Notes: generated by a model not told the origin, from the sequence alone. 45,598 nucleotides of DNA from Zarea fungicola (GCA_900169235.1 FWCC01000027.1:1-45598); one strand, 5' to 3'; numbered from the stretch's first letter, positions 9,613 through 21,865 are shown. Made by a program: numbers and translations.

Positions 9613-11741
9613 AACGGGCTGGATTAGTTTTAAGGGCGTCGATGTTGCGAGTTTTTAGTTTACATTGGGGTTATTTCTATACTCGGAAATGAAAGTAGGA
9701 AATCATAAAGAATGAGGAACAAAGCAAGGGGACAAGGCGCTATTGTGACATGGAACTCAGCTCCCAGGCAGGTTGGCGGGGTCTGCGATGGATGGTCAAT
9801 AATTTGACAGTGTAAGCGCCCGTACCAACAGCTCAATTGTGACGACAGGGGAAGCAGCGTATCATCTTCGAGATCCTCAGTTTCGACTCGTGGTAATTCG
9901 ATGCGCCTGTTCCGCTCTTGGCACCACGCAATGACATTCAGCTCCCTGGCCATGCGCAGAACGCTCAGCTGGTTTGAGCTGCGCAGCCCTATTGACCTGC
10001 TGCCCAGGCGCCCAACTCAGCAGAGCACAATGCGGACGCCGGCTAGGCGAGTGCCCCTCTCAATGAAAGAGGCCAGAAACGACCTCTGCAGCTGTAGCCG
10101 TATCGAACGCCAGAGGCTTGCTATACCTGGATGCGTGCATAACAGGTCACCGATTATGACAGATTAATCGGCAACTGCTGAGCCTTGTGATAAAAGGTAG
10201 GTGGGTTCTACTGTGGTGATGCTTAATTATTGGTTAGCTGGTATGCGTTGATGGAGGCATTACAGAGGTACTACTGAATACCAGCGACAGCGACTATGAC
10301 AATAGCGGTCAACCGCTTTCGATGGCTTTCCCTCAGCTGCGTCTCAAGCACGGTAATGAGCCACTGATGAGCCGCTGACTGCGCAGTATCGTTCTAATCA
10401 GCGTATTACGTCCATGGTGCAATTCCAGCTCACACACAGTCACGCGATATTCCTGACCCGTACCATCCTCTCCGCTCAGATGGCAGTTGCTCTGCCTCTT
10501 TCTTGGTGGTGCCGCGATGGTACTCCCCCGCCTGTTTCCGGGATGCCCCAGTCCTTTCTTGCATTCGCCAGTGTTCCCGCTGTACTTTGCTGTCTCATGG
10601 CCTGAATGGCTGCTGCCCTATCTGTTCATCGCGCTGACCAAACGGATTTCCTGGAATGGCCGTTGCTGTTGCTTGTTCCGTTGAAATCGCTCCTTGTGTC
10701 CTCAGTGGCCGGCTCCCTTGTGCCTGCCCTCGTGCCTGCCCTCCGTCCTATGGCAGACGAGTCCTGATGAAAGCAATAAGGTTGTTGTTGAACAACAGCT
10801 GGAGCCTTCTCGCGTTGCTGCCGACAAACGCCGCCTGGTGCAAATCACCACTCACATCACCACAACACCGCCACGTGCGGCCCGTGCATCCCTCACGATT
10901 GGGCAGTAACCTGGCTGTGTAGCCTGCCCGCGAAGACGATTGTCCGACCGAGGCCGAGGCCGAGGCTGAGGAGGGTCGGTAGCGTACGGTCTCCAACGTG
11001 GTAGGGAACTGACAAAACCACCGCTTTTGCGTCCAGCCTTGCCTTATCTTCCGCACAATCGCCTACGGCTCAGGTTGGACACGGACAATCGTGCGCAAAG
11101 CCTCATTCTGAGGCCGTGTCAAGTCCCCTCCGCAAATTGCCGCCATTCTGGTTTGCATACTAGGTCGATGGCCAGAACTAAGCACGAAAACAAGCGTGCC
11201 AGGGCTCCTTGGTAAAGTTGCCATCAAATCCATCGACAGGACGTGTGAATTTGCACGGAGCAAGCATCGCCACGCCTTCTGCCTGATGTTGGCCAGCTGT
11301 GCTCAGTATCCATGCAGGAGCAAGAGTTCTGAGCGAAGTAGCACCTGCGTGCCGGCCATGCACGCACGTCCTTTCCTGAAGGCAGCTAGCGACGGGCTGG
11401 GCATCATCAGACGTCAGCGATTTTTTTTTTAGCAAATGTTGCAAAGAAGGGAGTTTCCTAACGGGAATTTGGTGTCATCGAAAAGAAATTCATCGTAAAA
11501 AAATAAACTTTGTATCGACATTTCCAGAGGCCGAAATAAAATGCAAACAAAACTAAATAAAGTCATGCATGGCGTAAATACTGATAACATCGGATTTGCA
11601 CAAAAAATGGTTAATGCACTAAGTTAATACGGACGAAAATTATTGAAATGTCCAAATTCACCAGCCACTTGGCCGCGCTTCGCTCTGCGTCGTTTTTTTT
11701 TTTTCGTGGTTCGTGGGTACAAGTTGGGACTCAAGTGCAGA

Positions 11742-11883
11742 AGAAAGAAAAAAGGTGCAGGTACGGCCAGCCCATCTAAAGAAGTAAAATTGGTATTGTT
11801 GAAAAGATGCAGTCTTGCTAAATCAACAATAACAATTTTACTTCTTTAGATGCGCTGGCCGTACCTGCACCTTTTTTCTTTCT
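11742..11883. repeat. Long foldback: 61-bp inverted repeat with 20-nt loop
   Basis: Left arm 11742-11802 and right arm 11823-11883 are reverse complements with only two mismatches in 61 positions; the loop is 11803-11822. Pairing extends weakly outward (GGGTACAAGTTGGGAC near 11715 and GTCCCAACTTTGTACC near 11894). A third, diverged copy of the left arm lies in direct orientation at about 11930-12016. Possible readings are a foldback or MITE-type element, a terminator-like hairpin or a small-RNA precursor; the sequence does not decide. Confidence 0.85.
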
Positions 11884-12559
11884 TTTCTTGTTCGTCCCAA
11901 CTTTGTACCTGGCGACTGACGCCTGACACACAAGAAAAAAAAAAAGGTACAGATCTGCCCAGTGCCTCCAAATAAGTAAAATTAGTATGGTCGAGAAGAG
12001 ACGATCTTGCTTAATCCTTTCTCCTACTTTTTATCCTACATCTCTAATATGCCCTCGGTTAGGCAAGGTAAAAATGACTTTCTGGTATACAATATCCCTG
12101 TATCTCGCTCGATTTTGACCCACTTTGGCTGGTCGTTCACAGTTTACTCCTTTGTGGATGACCAGACTCTGAGCCGATGAGCGTTGGATAGCAGCACACT
12201 GCAAGCCAAGGGCAGTGAGGGTATATCGCATGTGCCTCCTGCGGATCGGAGCTCACGTATCTATCACAAGAAATTGACGCGCGCTGTCACAAGGTACTGA
12301 CTGGCTGACATGCGGATCGGTTCGCTTAGTTCACCTGGGGTTGCCAGTTCCGAGAGCCACCCACTAATAGCAAGTACTTCTCCGCGAGCAGAGAAGGTAG
12401 AGCAAGTGGGAGCTCTCCTCTCCAACGGTTATTGGGGTGGAAGATACATGGCGCACGGCCAGCGTGCCTTCCACTGGCCGATTACGTACGATCGGCAGGG
12501 TAGCCCGAGATCCACTACGGTACCAGGACCTGGTGAGTACTTAGGGGTACCTGACTTCA

Positions 12560-13590
12560 TCCACCACATCCACCACGAGGATGTGAAGATATTTCACCGG
12601 CTCGCTCTTCTGTATCCTGGGAAACGGGAGAGGGAATAGGGTGAACATGCGGAGCAAAGGCCGGTGCATAAACAAAGCAGGTTCATGAGTATCGACGTTG
12701 CAAGATCGAGGTAAATGGGCACAGTGCGAGCGAAGTTCAATCATAAAATAACTGATACAAAGATAGCATCAAACATTCCCCACCAAGCAATGCACCACCT
12801 CAGGGGACAGTATCATTTGAGTTTTCCCCACGGCAAGCGGTTCGCCAGCCATGGATTTCTATCCATGTTCTGCCTCTGCATCCGGAACTGGTCCCTGATA
12901 TTGGCTTAATTTGTCCTTTCGAAGAGTTACCAGCCGACTCGTCGCGTGGTGGTTGTTGCCCTCTATGCCTTCTCTGCGCACCGACGCTCTTCTGGACTCG
13001 TCCTTAAGCATTACATTATTAGAATGCTCTACACACTCCCAGCCGGCAAGAACTGGGAGGTACCTCTTGTGTTTGTAGCAAATTGGAGCTGCTTCAGAAG
13101 TACCCCTGACAACTGGATCCAGTCGCCTAATCTGAGTGCCACCTTATCGCGACGTACGTTCAACAGAAGTACCTCGCGCATCGCCAACACCCTTGAGCCA
13201 TTCGGAGCAAAGACCAGCGCACAAACAAAGCATACTCACGAATACGGGATCAAATCGAGTTACACGGCCTGCGAAGTTCACTAATAAATGAAATAGCATA
13301 ACAATCGAGTAAATGTAGACACAGTATCCCGGGACAAACATGAAACAAAATACTGATACAAAGCAAAGATAGCAAACATTTCCCTCGCCAAGCAACGCAC
13401 CACGTCAGGAGACCATGTCAGATGAGCCTTTCCAGCGGCACGCGCGTCGTCGGCCTTGTATATTTATTCATTTTATGCCTCTCCCTGACTGCTTTATTTG
13501 GCTCAACATTTTCTTTCGAAAAGTCATCATCCACCGACTTGCCGCGGGGTGGTCGCCTTCTTTGCGCACAGCCTCGCTTCTGCACCCGTC
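12560..13590 (+). repeat. Pair of degenerate ~450-bp direct repeats
   Basis: The segments at about 12560-13010 and 13120-13590 align along their length. Both contain GGAGCAAAG-C--G-CA-AAACAAAGCA, GAAGTTCA, ACTGATACAAAG, CCAAGCAA-GCACCAC and TTTCGAA-AGT, then GACT-G-CGCG-GGTGG and CTTCT-TGCGCAC in the same order. They have diverged by many substitutions, so this is an old tandem duplication. No coding function is visible. Confidence 0.6.
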
Positions 13591-13891
13591 CTCATAGAAC
13601 AACAGGCTGGTGGAAGTTCGCGGGGGGTTGCTCCTCGCGGAGGGCAATATCGGCAGGCTTGGGGGGCAACACCTTCTGAATGGGAGGAACAGCATCTCGC
13701 TTGGTGGTCAGACCTCGGCCGTCGAAAGTTTTGATCAACGTTGTGTCAGCGTAGCGCGTCTGGCGGGATCTATGACGGGATCTATGGCAGCCATTTCATG
13801 CACATGGAGCAAACTGCCCAAGTTTGACGAGGAACGCTTCAGCTTCGTATCGGTAGGCATTCCAATCCTCGGATCGAAACCCGAAGCACAG

Positions 13892-15818
13892 CTATTGTAG
13901 ACGTGCTACAACTTGCTTGGCAGTGACGCGTGAATCCTTGTACTTACTCAGCATGGAGCGCACAACTTTGTGTATGAGATCATGCTCGTCGAGTTGTGTC
14001 ACCACGTTTTCGATGTACTTCAACCACTTCTCCATTTTTTTTCCATCTGCGCCATCTAAATTGTCCTTCGCCTTGAAGATATCCCAGCAGTTCGTCTTGG
14101 AGTCTGGAAGGGGAATTCGACCCAGAGTATAGAGCATTGTTATTCCCAAGGCCCAGACGTCGGCCTCAGGCCCGCGAGTGTCCCCTATATGCAGAAATTC
14201 CGGTGCAAGGTACCAGGGCGTACCGCCAGACGACCGCGTCCCTGCAGGACCGGCTGCCATTCCGAAATCCAGCAACACGGCCCCGCGGTCGCGTGAGTAT
14301 GCAATGTTGGCTGGTTTCAAATCCCGATGGCGTATGCCCTTTGATTCGAGGTGTGTGAGTGCTGCAGAGATGTCTCGCATTATACGCAAATTGTCATCAC
14401 GGGAGTAGGCCGCCAACGCATCCTCCCGGACCAGCGATCTCGGGAGCAGTTCTAGGTAGAGGACCAGCAGTCTGCCGTCGTAGTCATGAAGCTTGACAAT
14501 GTTATCCTGCACGGGATGTCAGCGGCGCAACGAAAGTGGCAGGGACTCCAAAGAATACAAAACTCACGTGGCGCAACCTTTTAAGAACGTCAAGTTCATT
14601 TTTCCATAATCTTGCACGGTACTCTAAAACATTAGCCGGAATAGATCGAGCACCACCAACCGTTCCTGCCGCATCGCCAGCCTTCTTTGCAGGCCGCTTA
14701 TCTCGCAGGACCTTGGCCACTACATCACCCTTTTCCCGCAACCCTGAATGGCGACATGTGAAAACGACGGTGCAGTTATTTACAGCAACAGTCCCGGTCC
14801 GCGTTAGACGGTATAAGGCACCATCCGAAGGAATCTCGTTTTTTCTCCGCTTCCTTACTGGCAGGGTACTAATTTCGGCGACTTGCTCGGTTTGGAGCTC
14901 GGTGAGAGCAGCCACCTCCGTCTGCGCAGCCGTGCTCGCCAGCTCCTGCTCGGTACACAAGCCTGCAGGTTTCTGCGATGCACCCATGTTTTCTTTCTCG
15001 GCAACCTTGGTCCTCTTCGCCGGAGGTAGCTCGCGCGTGGTGGGCCTGCGCCGTTTGGTGGACAAAACTGTACTGTCGACGTATACGGAGACATGGAAAC
15101 GACGTGGCAGCACCTGCAGGTCGACGAGAACCTGTAGACCGTCTTTACCATCCGCTTGGACAGCGGCGTATATCCTCCAGTGATCTGGTGTGAGTCTCTT
15201 ATGATTGCCATTGCATAAATGCGTCTTGGTGCGGCGCTTGACGTGACCAACGTAGAATGGGTAGTGACCGACGTTAAATAAGATGCAAGAGTCACGCCTG
15301 GGGTCGTACACGATCTTGCATTGTATACGCTGCGAAGATCCACCCGGGTGGGCTGGAGTTGAGGCGCCATCTAAAAAGGGGATCGAGAAGGAAAAGTCAA
15401 CATCCTGGGCACGCTGAGCAACACTGGCCATGCTCCAGCCGCATATGCTGGTGTAGGGTAACGGTACACCAGTCGACATGGTGGTACACTCAAATCTCGG
15501 GGCTGGAGAATAGGAAAGCACTAGCCTCACTTCAGGATCGGCAATTGAAGCCTTGGCGAACATCTCCATTAGATGGCGTACTTCCGGCTCTGTTGGCCAT
15601 TCTGCGACTTGTTCGTACATTGCATTCCGCCCAGTGCAAACTGATGATCCCTGCACCTCTTTACCCAGAACAGAATTGATACCATCATTTCTCTGTGCCT
15701 CGTGGGCTACAGTGCTGCTTGGTAGGGGCTTTGCCTGATCGTCTATAGTGGGGCTAATGCGCGCAGCGATGTAGGTCTCGTCAGGGCATTCATTGGTTGG
15801 CTCTCCAGAATCGCTCAT
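13892..15818 (-). CDS. Protein kinase with N-terminal beta-rich domain
   Basis: Two exons, 15818-14568 and 14506-13892, joined by a 61-nt phase-0 intron (GTGAGT...GTGCAG), encode 621 aa. ATG 15818 (MSDSGEPTNE) is the first in-frame ATG. Residues about 75-245 form an uncharacterised beta-rich region (CKIVYDPRRDSCILFNVGHY...HWRIYAA...VLPRRF) common to a group of fungal kinases. A basic NLS-like linker (STKRRRP, PPAKRTK, PVRKRRK) follows. The kinase domain spans about 335-621 with VAK (Lys369), an alpha-C Glu near 408, HRDLKPAN (477-484), DFG (497-499) and APE (518-520). All catalytic residues are present, so it should be active, probably a nuclear Ser/Thr kinase. Substrate unknown. It is divergently arranged with the next gene. 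Confidence 0.8.
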
Positions 15819-16214
15819 CGTCAGCAGCAAGGCAATCAGTGTATTTCAGTTGAGAAATTCGGTAGGCAGGGAAAAAATCGTAAGGAGAGACGCAAGGTTG
15901 GAATTACCAGGAAGCTGCTGGAATGGCTCGTTCAAGTACTACTTGAACGAACATACGCGCCGACCTCCAGTGTTTGCTGGGCGGTTAGGCGGTTTCATGC
16001 TAGTGCGTGTCCAACTCCTTCCCCTGTGATCGACTGGCTCCTGTTGATTCTCTCATCCCTCATCAATCCTACGATTTATGGACCGGTCGCGCTAAATTGC
16101 TACACTCATCTCAGTTGAACCGTCGTTGGGTGAACAAATTCTTTCCACTTTACGGATCTTATTAAACTCGTGAGGAGAAGACAAAGCGTCAGGCAGACTC
16201 GCCAACTATTTTCC
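15819..16214. promoter_or_regulatory. Shared divergent promoter region
   Basis: Only 396 bp separate the start codons of the kinase (minus) and the basic protein (plus). The interval has no ORF of its own and contains a short palindrome near 15932-15955 (GTTCAAGTACTACTTGAAC). Such head-to-head spacing often implies co-regulation, but no factor-binding site is identified. Confidence 0.5.
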
Positions 16215-17180
16215 ATGTCTGACAGGCCGATTTTTCACTCGCCAGTTGTGCGAGTGGCCATGAACAGTCTGCCGCACACAAGATTCCGCGACCCGGATTT
16301 ACTTAAAAACTTATCGGCTAAATACAACATCATGACAATGCCCATAATGGATGATGACGAGTTCGTTGCCAATGTATTCCCTCTCTTGCGGACATGCGAG
16401 AATGCTATTGAGCTTGAAACGGCTGTCAAAGATATGTGCGAGGGAGAAAGGCTGAAGTCGGATAGCACATGGGCTGAGCTCCTCCGTGATGCGCCCAAAA
16501 TGACGGGGAAAGCGTTGTGGACAATCCAAAAAGCAGGAAGCCGTCGCAGCCATTCGGGCTTTGTACTTCTAGCGAGAGGTGTAGTCTATGGATTTTCCAA
16601 GATTGCGAGGAAAACGGCATTAACGCGAGAATCACTAACGTCTCTCTTGGGTCCAGACAGCTCACTTGCAGTCGGCCAGGAAGAGGAACTGTCATCCACG
16701 CAACAAGATCCTTGGGAGCAAATGGTAATCCCTCAACTCGTCGAGGGCAATCACGTATCCCTTCTCTCTGAGGAAATGGCAGGCGAACTGGGGAATCCCG
16801 GCATGACCAGACACTCCAAGACTTGGTCCAGAACCCCAACTACCAGGGCATCAAACGCGTCTGTACCGACTCGCGCGCCCGAAAATCTCCAGTTACAAAC
16901 CATCCATACTCCACTTCCAGATACAAAGCAGCCTCCGAAGCTCAAGAGGCCGCGCCAAGAACCCGATAAGGGGCTTGGGTCGCTGGCATTGCCGGCTACA
17001 AGCGATCGTGTTCTCCGTTCCTCAAAATCGGGCAAATCACCCTCGGCTATCCGGTTGCAAGACACGAAGACCACAGCCACCGAACTACCGCCTGCCAAAA
17101 GAAGATGTTCCTCTGAGGCGCAGTCTGTACGGCGGAGTAGTCGGCTATCGCATAAGCCCGTACGGACCCAGCCTGGGTGA
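16215..17180 (+). CDS. Unknown basic, probably nuclear protein
   Basis: ATG 16215 (MSDRPIFHSP) is the first in-frame ATG of an open frame and gives 321 aa. The N-terminal half is a compact helical region (MDDDEFVANVFPLLR, AIELETAVKDMCEGE, KALWTIQKAG, GFVLLARGVVYGFSK). The C-terminal half is disordered and basic, with KLKRPRQEP, ELPPAKRRC and RRSSRLSHK, likely nuclear localisation signals. The ELPPAKR string also occurs in the kinase encoded divergently next door, hinting that the two linkers share ancestry or a partner. The family is not recognised. The frame is intact and terminates normally. Confidence 0.65.
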   Translation: MSDRPIFHSPVVRVAMNSLPHTRFRDPDLLKNLSAKYNIMTMPIMDDDEFVANVFPLLRTCENAIELETAVKDMCEGERLKSDSTWAELLRDAPKMTGKALWTIQKAGSRRSHSGFVLLARGVVYGFSKIARKTALTRESLTSLLGPDSSLAVGQEEELSSTQQDPWEQMVIPQLVEGNHVSLLSEEMAGELGNPGMTRHSKTWSRTPTTRASNASVPTRAPENLQLQTIHTPLPDTKQPPKLKRPRQEPDKGLGSLALPATSDRVLRSSKSGKSPSAIRLQDTKTTATELPPAKRRCSSEAQSVRRSSRLSHKPVRTQPG

Positions 17181-17479
17181 AGCAAGGCGTATCGGTTGGT
17201 TATTTTACCGGTCGTCATCGGGCATTGTCTGACCTGCAGGCCGACCGCGCATGATATGCGCGTTAATTCTTAAATATGGGACTTGTGAATGCCATCCCGC
17301 GACGAAAGTAGAGGTGCTCTATTTCTGCGATGGGGCTATTGTACAACCGAGTCTTCAATGCAATATTATATGCATCTAAGGAATAAATATACTTGGCATC
17401 TCTCGTTATTTCTCTATCAAATATCTAAAACACATTCACATCACCTCCAAACACGCATTTTTTAATCTTTCAACTTTGA

Positions 17480-18000
17480 CTTGAAGGAGTCAATATTCAA
17501 CCCTGATATTCCCTTCCGAGCAGAGCCGAAACAGCTACCATGGCTGTCACAGCTATCACCTACTAATTATACAGATTCTGTTGCTGCTTCAACATATCTC
17601 GCCGCTTGGGAAACAGGCGATAGTACTAGGTTCAACCTAATTTGGCAAATTGTGGTGTGCCACAGCGTATTGATTGACCTGACTAGTTTCCTCCGTCTTT
17701 AACCAGCCCTGCCAGTTCGAAATACGCGTGAACAGACTACGATGGAGTAAGCCAGGGGACAACCACCAATTGCTCGAGCTACGGTGAAAATAAGACAAAA
17801 CCACGAGTATACTCAACATGACACTGGTCCAGATACTTTGTTCGTGAATGTTGTACCGGTTACGCAGTTTCAATTTTGAGAGGCGCGCATATAGGGTAGC
17901 GAAGGGAGGCACCAGTGTGGGGCGTAGTCCACCACCTGGTTGCCATGGGTGACTTGATCTGTCACCAACAAGCGCCGCTGGAGGGGTTTGTACAACCTTC
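17480..18000 (+). pseudogene. 3'-end relic of an HNH nuclease paralogue
   Basis: This stretch aligns with the 3' end and downstream flank of the intact HNH gene. TTGGGAAACAGGCGAT (17606) equals the sequence at 19429; the text continues with matching blocks (AGG-TTCAA-CC-AATT-GG, GGTGTGCCAC, TCCTCCG-CTTTAACCA, GCCAGTTC). After the stop the shared part continues (AGCCAGG-GACAA, CTCGAG-T). Differences include many G/C-to-A/T changes such as GCCAATTCGG to ACCTAATTTGG, the pattern expected of RIP. The catalytic HNH part is missing. A CT-rich leader-like stretch precedes it at 17390-17480. Confidence 0.6.
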
Positions 18001-18256
18001 ACTATTCAATATACTCCTCCTAAGACGGAATAAACTGATCACGTCAAAGTGAGTTTTCATGATTTTGTAAGAATATTGCACTTTGTTATGGTTCAGACGT
18101 GCAGAAAACTTGCAGACTGAGTTCTATTGCCACCTGACCACATTGCAGTCCCTCTAACTTCGCCTCCACTTCGTCCGGCTATTTTGAAGCACCACTACGA
18201 ATGACGCGTATTCTACATCTGCGACCACTCGACATTCACAGCTACGAACAAAGACG

Positions 18257-19711
18257 ATGCGGCTTCAAGATGTAAGCCTCTCACGGCCACGTCCGGACCA
18301 TTTTAAGTTGTCCATTACGATACGGCACCCTGCGTACATTCGCGGCGAAGATACAATGTTCTCTCAACCACGACTGGATAAAGTAGAGCCGCATGACGAG
18401 ACGGATTACAACGCAGACGATGCAATGAAGGAAACCTGCCTAGATTATGGCGTTCATTTCGCAACCATGCTATTAGCCTGTCAAGTGATCGCAGGAAACT
18501 CGTTTGAGACGGCCTATCTCAGCTATGATCGCAAGGGCACCAGCAGAGTGCAACTTGGTCCTGGTGGTATCCTAATGCACGACTATTACTACCTCCACGT
18601 CCCCAAAGGTACCCAGGTGTTCCCTTCATTGCCCTTATCGTATCTCAAAGTTGAGGTACTGTAGCAATTCGGTTGCTTACCAGGATTAGACACTGACAAA
18701 AGGGATACGACGTCGTTCGCCTTTACGGCTGCCTTTCAAGAATATAAATTCCCCAAAAATATCCCTACGTTATTTCGGGACATTGCGGTGACTCCGCGCG
18801 ACAGCAGGCCGAGCTGCATCATCTCGGGCGATATGGGCCCGGAAACGGCGCACGTCATCCCTAAATCTCTCGACACGTGGTACACCAACAATGCCATGTG
18901 CGACTATTCGCAGGGCGCAAAGTCGGCGTCGAATAGCGAGAACAATGTATGTCGACTCCGTGTTGACCTCCACAGGATCTTCGACAATCGTGCATTTACT
19001 TTCGTTCCAAAATTGGACGCAGAGGGTAAACAACATACTGTTGTGCATTTCTTCTCGACTACGAAGGATTCCGGCGACGCCGCTCTCAGTTTTCATAACC
19101 AGAAGGTACACAGCCTTGAATCTGTTGCGCCGCAGTTTTTATTCGCCCGATTCGCTCTCACCGTATTCGCTTATATCAAGGATTTTGTTCTGCGGGGGGA
19201 AAAGCGGCGGATTGCCGTGGTCCAGCGTGACATCGACTCCAACGGTAGTCCCGCCTGGCTTACTCGGGAAGTTGAGATGGATCGCGCAGAGCGTAACAGC
19301 CGATACGGTGGTGGCGGCTCGCGAGCCTCAAGCCCGAGTAAAAGATCCAGATATGCATCAGAATCCCAGCAAGGAGACGGTCAAGAAAACCTCGAGTTCG
19401 GAGAAATCAGGTACACTGGGCAGGACCCTTGGGAAACAGGCGATGGACGTGCTATGTCTCGAACTAGGGACTGGGTTCAAGCCAATTCGGATGACGGTGT
19501 GCCACCGCCGAAGCGTCAGCGTTTCAATTTGGATGAGACTCCTCCGCCTTTAACCACCAGCTCCGCCAGTTCCCGAGCATCCAGCAAAGTACACAGCTTT
19601 GCAGATGCAGGGGAGGTTAAGTCGGATTGTACCCGTGCTGGTATTTTGTCGAAGGGGGACGAGTATAACAACGGCCGCCACTGTCGCCTGGAGGGCGTAG
19701 AGGTGCCATAA
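18257..19711 (+). CDS. HNH nuclease-domain protein (HNH_2 type)
   Basis: Exon 1 is 18257-18608 and exon 2 is 18684-19711; a 75-nt phase-1 intron (GTACCC...TTACCAG) keeps the frame and gives 459 aa. Residues about 25-120 form an N-terminal domain also seen in the copy at 39-40 kb (LACQVIAG...GILMHDYYYLHV). The HNH_2 domain occupies about 160-225: SCIISGD, AHVIPKSLDTWY (His174), N-M, and LRVDLHRIFDN (Asp212, His214). The family's expected tail follows (VVHFF...HN...FLFARFALTVF). The C-terminus is basic and low-complexity (SPSKRSR, PPKRQR). It is probably a metal-dependent DNA endonuclease or a recruited HNH fold; fungal HNH_2 proteins are mostly uncharacterised. All HNH residues appear intact, unlike its two relatives in the window. 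Confidence 0.75.
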
Positions 19712-21865
19712 TATGTACGGTGTAGACAGGCAACGAGGCTAAACAAGGGCTACCAAGGTGCAGAGTTGAAGTAGACCTCCTGAATACGGAGAGTGTCCCG
19801 GACGCGTCTCTAGCCGGGTATGCACATCGCCAGCACTGAAGAAGGCGTGGGTAATTGTCGATGGAGCATGGTCTATCCACCCAGACCTTTAGTTGATGCA
19901 TCTTTAAGGATGAGTTAGCCAGGGACAAATACTAGCTACTCGAGTTGCCATAAACTGAAACGAGGCCATAAGTATGTTTGATGATATCAGGACGAAAACT
20001 GCCGTGTCGGTTAGCCAAGTTTAACGTTGAGGGTGTAAAAAGTGTCTATAACTGCCATTGATACTATCAACTAGCAAAAGATTGGCATTGATACTATTCG
20101 AATATCAACTAGACAGACAACTACTGCGTATAGCTGAATTCGTTACAGAGAGAGTCCGCATCTAGGGTAGTGGTGCACTAATGAGCTAGCACACGCACCT
20201 GATGGTATTTGCACTATATTGACGAACTCAAGGGAAGGCCCGTGTTAATCTTGCGCCAGCCATGTCGGACGAGGCAATCACCTGCCGACTTGCAGTTTGC
20301 CACATCCTATTCGCTGACCGATGTGTCTGTCGGAGAGATGAGATTCAGACTCTCGAGCGGAAGTCGCGAGCGATAAGGGATCTGGAACACAGTAGCTCGG
20401 CCATTGCGAAGGATGGTCTCTCTATTTGGAAGGTAGCAAGGGCTGGGTTCCCGCTGAAAGAGGCTCCCTTATTTTAGCGGGGTTGTACCAAGACAGGGTG
20501 GGCAACCGTCAAATGCAAAGCTTTTGCTTCCTTTTATGCAGAAACCAGCCTGGTGTCTCCGCCGCTTGGTGAACTCTGTGAGCCCCCATGTATTTAGCCC
20601 ACATTGGGCTGCGGGGCAGTGCTACCAGCGCGAAACCTCTCCAGCGCAATCCAACCAAGACTGGGAGGGAAGACACTACACAGCACAACCTGATGACATA
20701 TCACCGTGTGGAAGAAATGGCACTTCATGTGCGTTCCATCTGCTGGCCGGTTTACTGTTCAGCGTCGGCCAAAGAAACGAGCAGTCCAATGTGAGCATCC
20801 CAACAGGAGATCATGTAGCAATTCCAGCCAACGTCCATTCCGGGAGGTTGGCGCTCAGCATCATGATGGCTGCATACTCCTCACGTGATTTCGCTTCACT
20901 TGCGTGTCTGTGCACATACCGGGTGGCAGGGCTTCGCGTAACGGACCGTGACTGGTTGCTCTGCATCGTGGGGTCTGAAGACATGGCCGACAAAGTCACG
21001 TTTTTGGCCGGCAGCAGGGTCGTGTCGCGCGCAACATCAGCTCTTCCGACACAGTCCATCTCATACCAATAAGATCTCCATGGAGCAAATGCTAGTCCTT
21101 ATCAGTTTGTCTTCTTCCTCCTGCCCCGTCTCGCATCGAGCCTGCCCAGTGGCACGTTCGCCCAAACAGGTAAAGTTAGCGCGACCCAAGCTGTCCAATA
21201 TCCAATAGTTTAATTCAGTTGGAAGTGTCAACATCGGACCTTTGTAGCTCTCCTGCGAAATCCTGGAATACTCCTCCAGCTGTAGCAGCACTGGCTCATC
21301 TGTACAAAGCATCCGAGGAAACTCCGGGGGCATTACTCTTGTGCATGTGTGCACAATGCACAATGCACCATGGTCGTGTCAAAGTCCCCAGCAACTCCAG
21401 AAAATACAACAGTGGCCGCATCCCAGACCACGCCCGGAATGAGAGGGGGTGTGCCGTTGCATGGGTCGAGTGGGTGCGACAAGGACCCTTGTTTTGTGGG
21501 ACGGCTCCTCCAACGCCAAAAACCAGGCTGCAAGGCTTGTCAGGCTACGACAACCATATGCTTTTGGTGGAGGCCGCCTGGCGTTTGGCCACCGGGCGCC
21601 TGGCGTTCTTCTTTAGTGCGCGACGGCTCCAAGCAGGTCAGTGTGCCATAGAGCCGAAATTGGCGTCGGTAGCGGCCATTGTGACCGTGGGCGACCACCA
21701 TGAACGGCGTTCACCAGGCACACTTCGAAATGCCGACTAACGATACTCGCCAAACCTGGCGCTAACCAGCGCTGACTGTAACCATTCACCTTCCAACATC
21801 ATCCGAAGCCGCACAGAGTCCCACGTACAGCTTCATCGTTGCGCGTCACCATCACTCATGGAGAT
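19712..21865. other. 2.1-kb interval without a supported gene
   Basis: The first 300 bp repeat the flank of the HNH relic at 17.7-18.0 kb. At 20159 a motif TCTAGGGTAGTGGTGCACTAATGA resembles 26853 (TCTAGGGTAGTG...GCACTAATGA). An ATG frame at 20262-20477 (71 codons) and another at about 20.5-21.1 kb are open but have no recognisable domain and compete with frames on the other strand, so I do not call them genes. Confidence 0.45.

Larger units (their letters stand above)
9613..13891. other. 4.3-kb gene-poor, repeat-derived region
   Basis: No ORF here looks like a conserved gene; the many short frames overlap on both strands. Contents: a GAGGCC/GAGGCT microsatellite near 10950-10970, poly-A/T runs (11420, 11690), a long foldback at 11715-11909, and two degenerate copies of a segment of about 450 bp (12560-13010 and 13120-13590). 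It reads as a graveyard of non-coding repeats. Confidence 0.5.

Noticed and set aside
14317..14332. T-loop-like GTTTCAAATCCCG suggesting a tRNA
   Set aside because: It lies inside the kinase coding sequence and no acceptor or anticodon stem can be paired.
13892..17180. Spok-type spore killer
   Set aside because: Spok proteins combine coiled coil, nuclease and kinase-like parts in one protein. Here the kinase is a conventional HRD/DFG kinase without a nuclease domain, so the comparison is not supported.
20524..21072. 182-aa ORF downstream of the HNH gene
   Set aside because: No domain, irregular composition and competing frames; probably chance.
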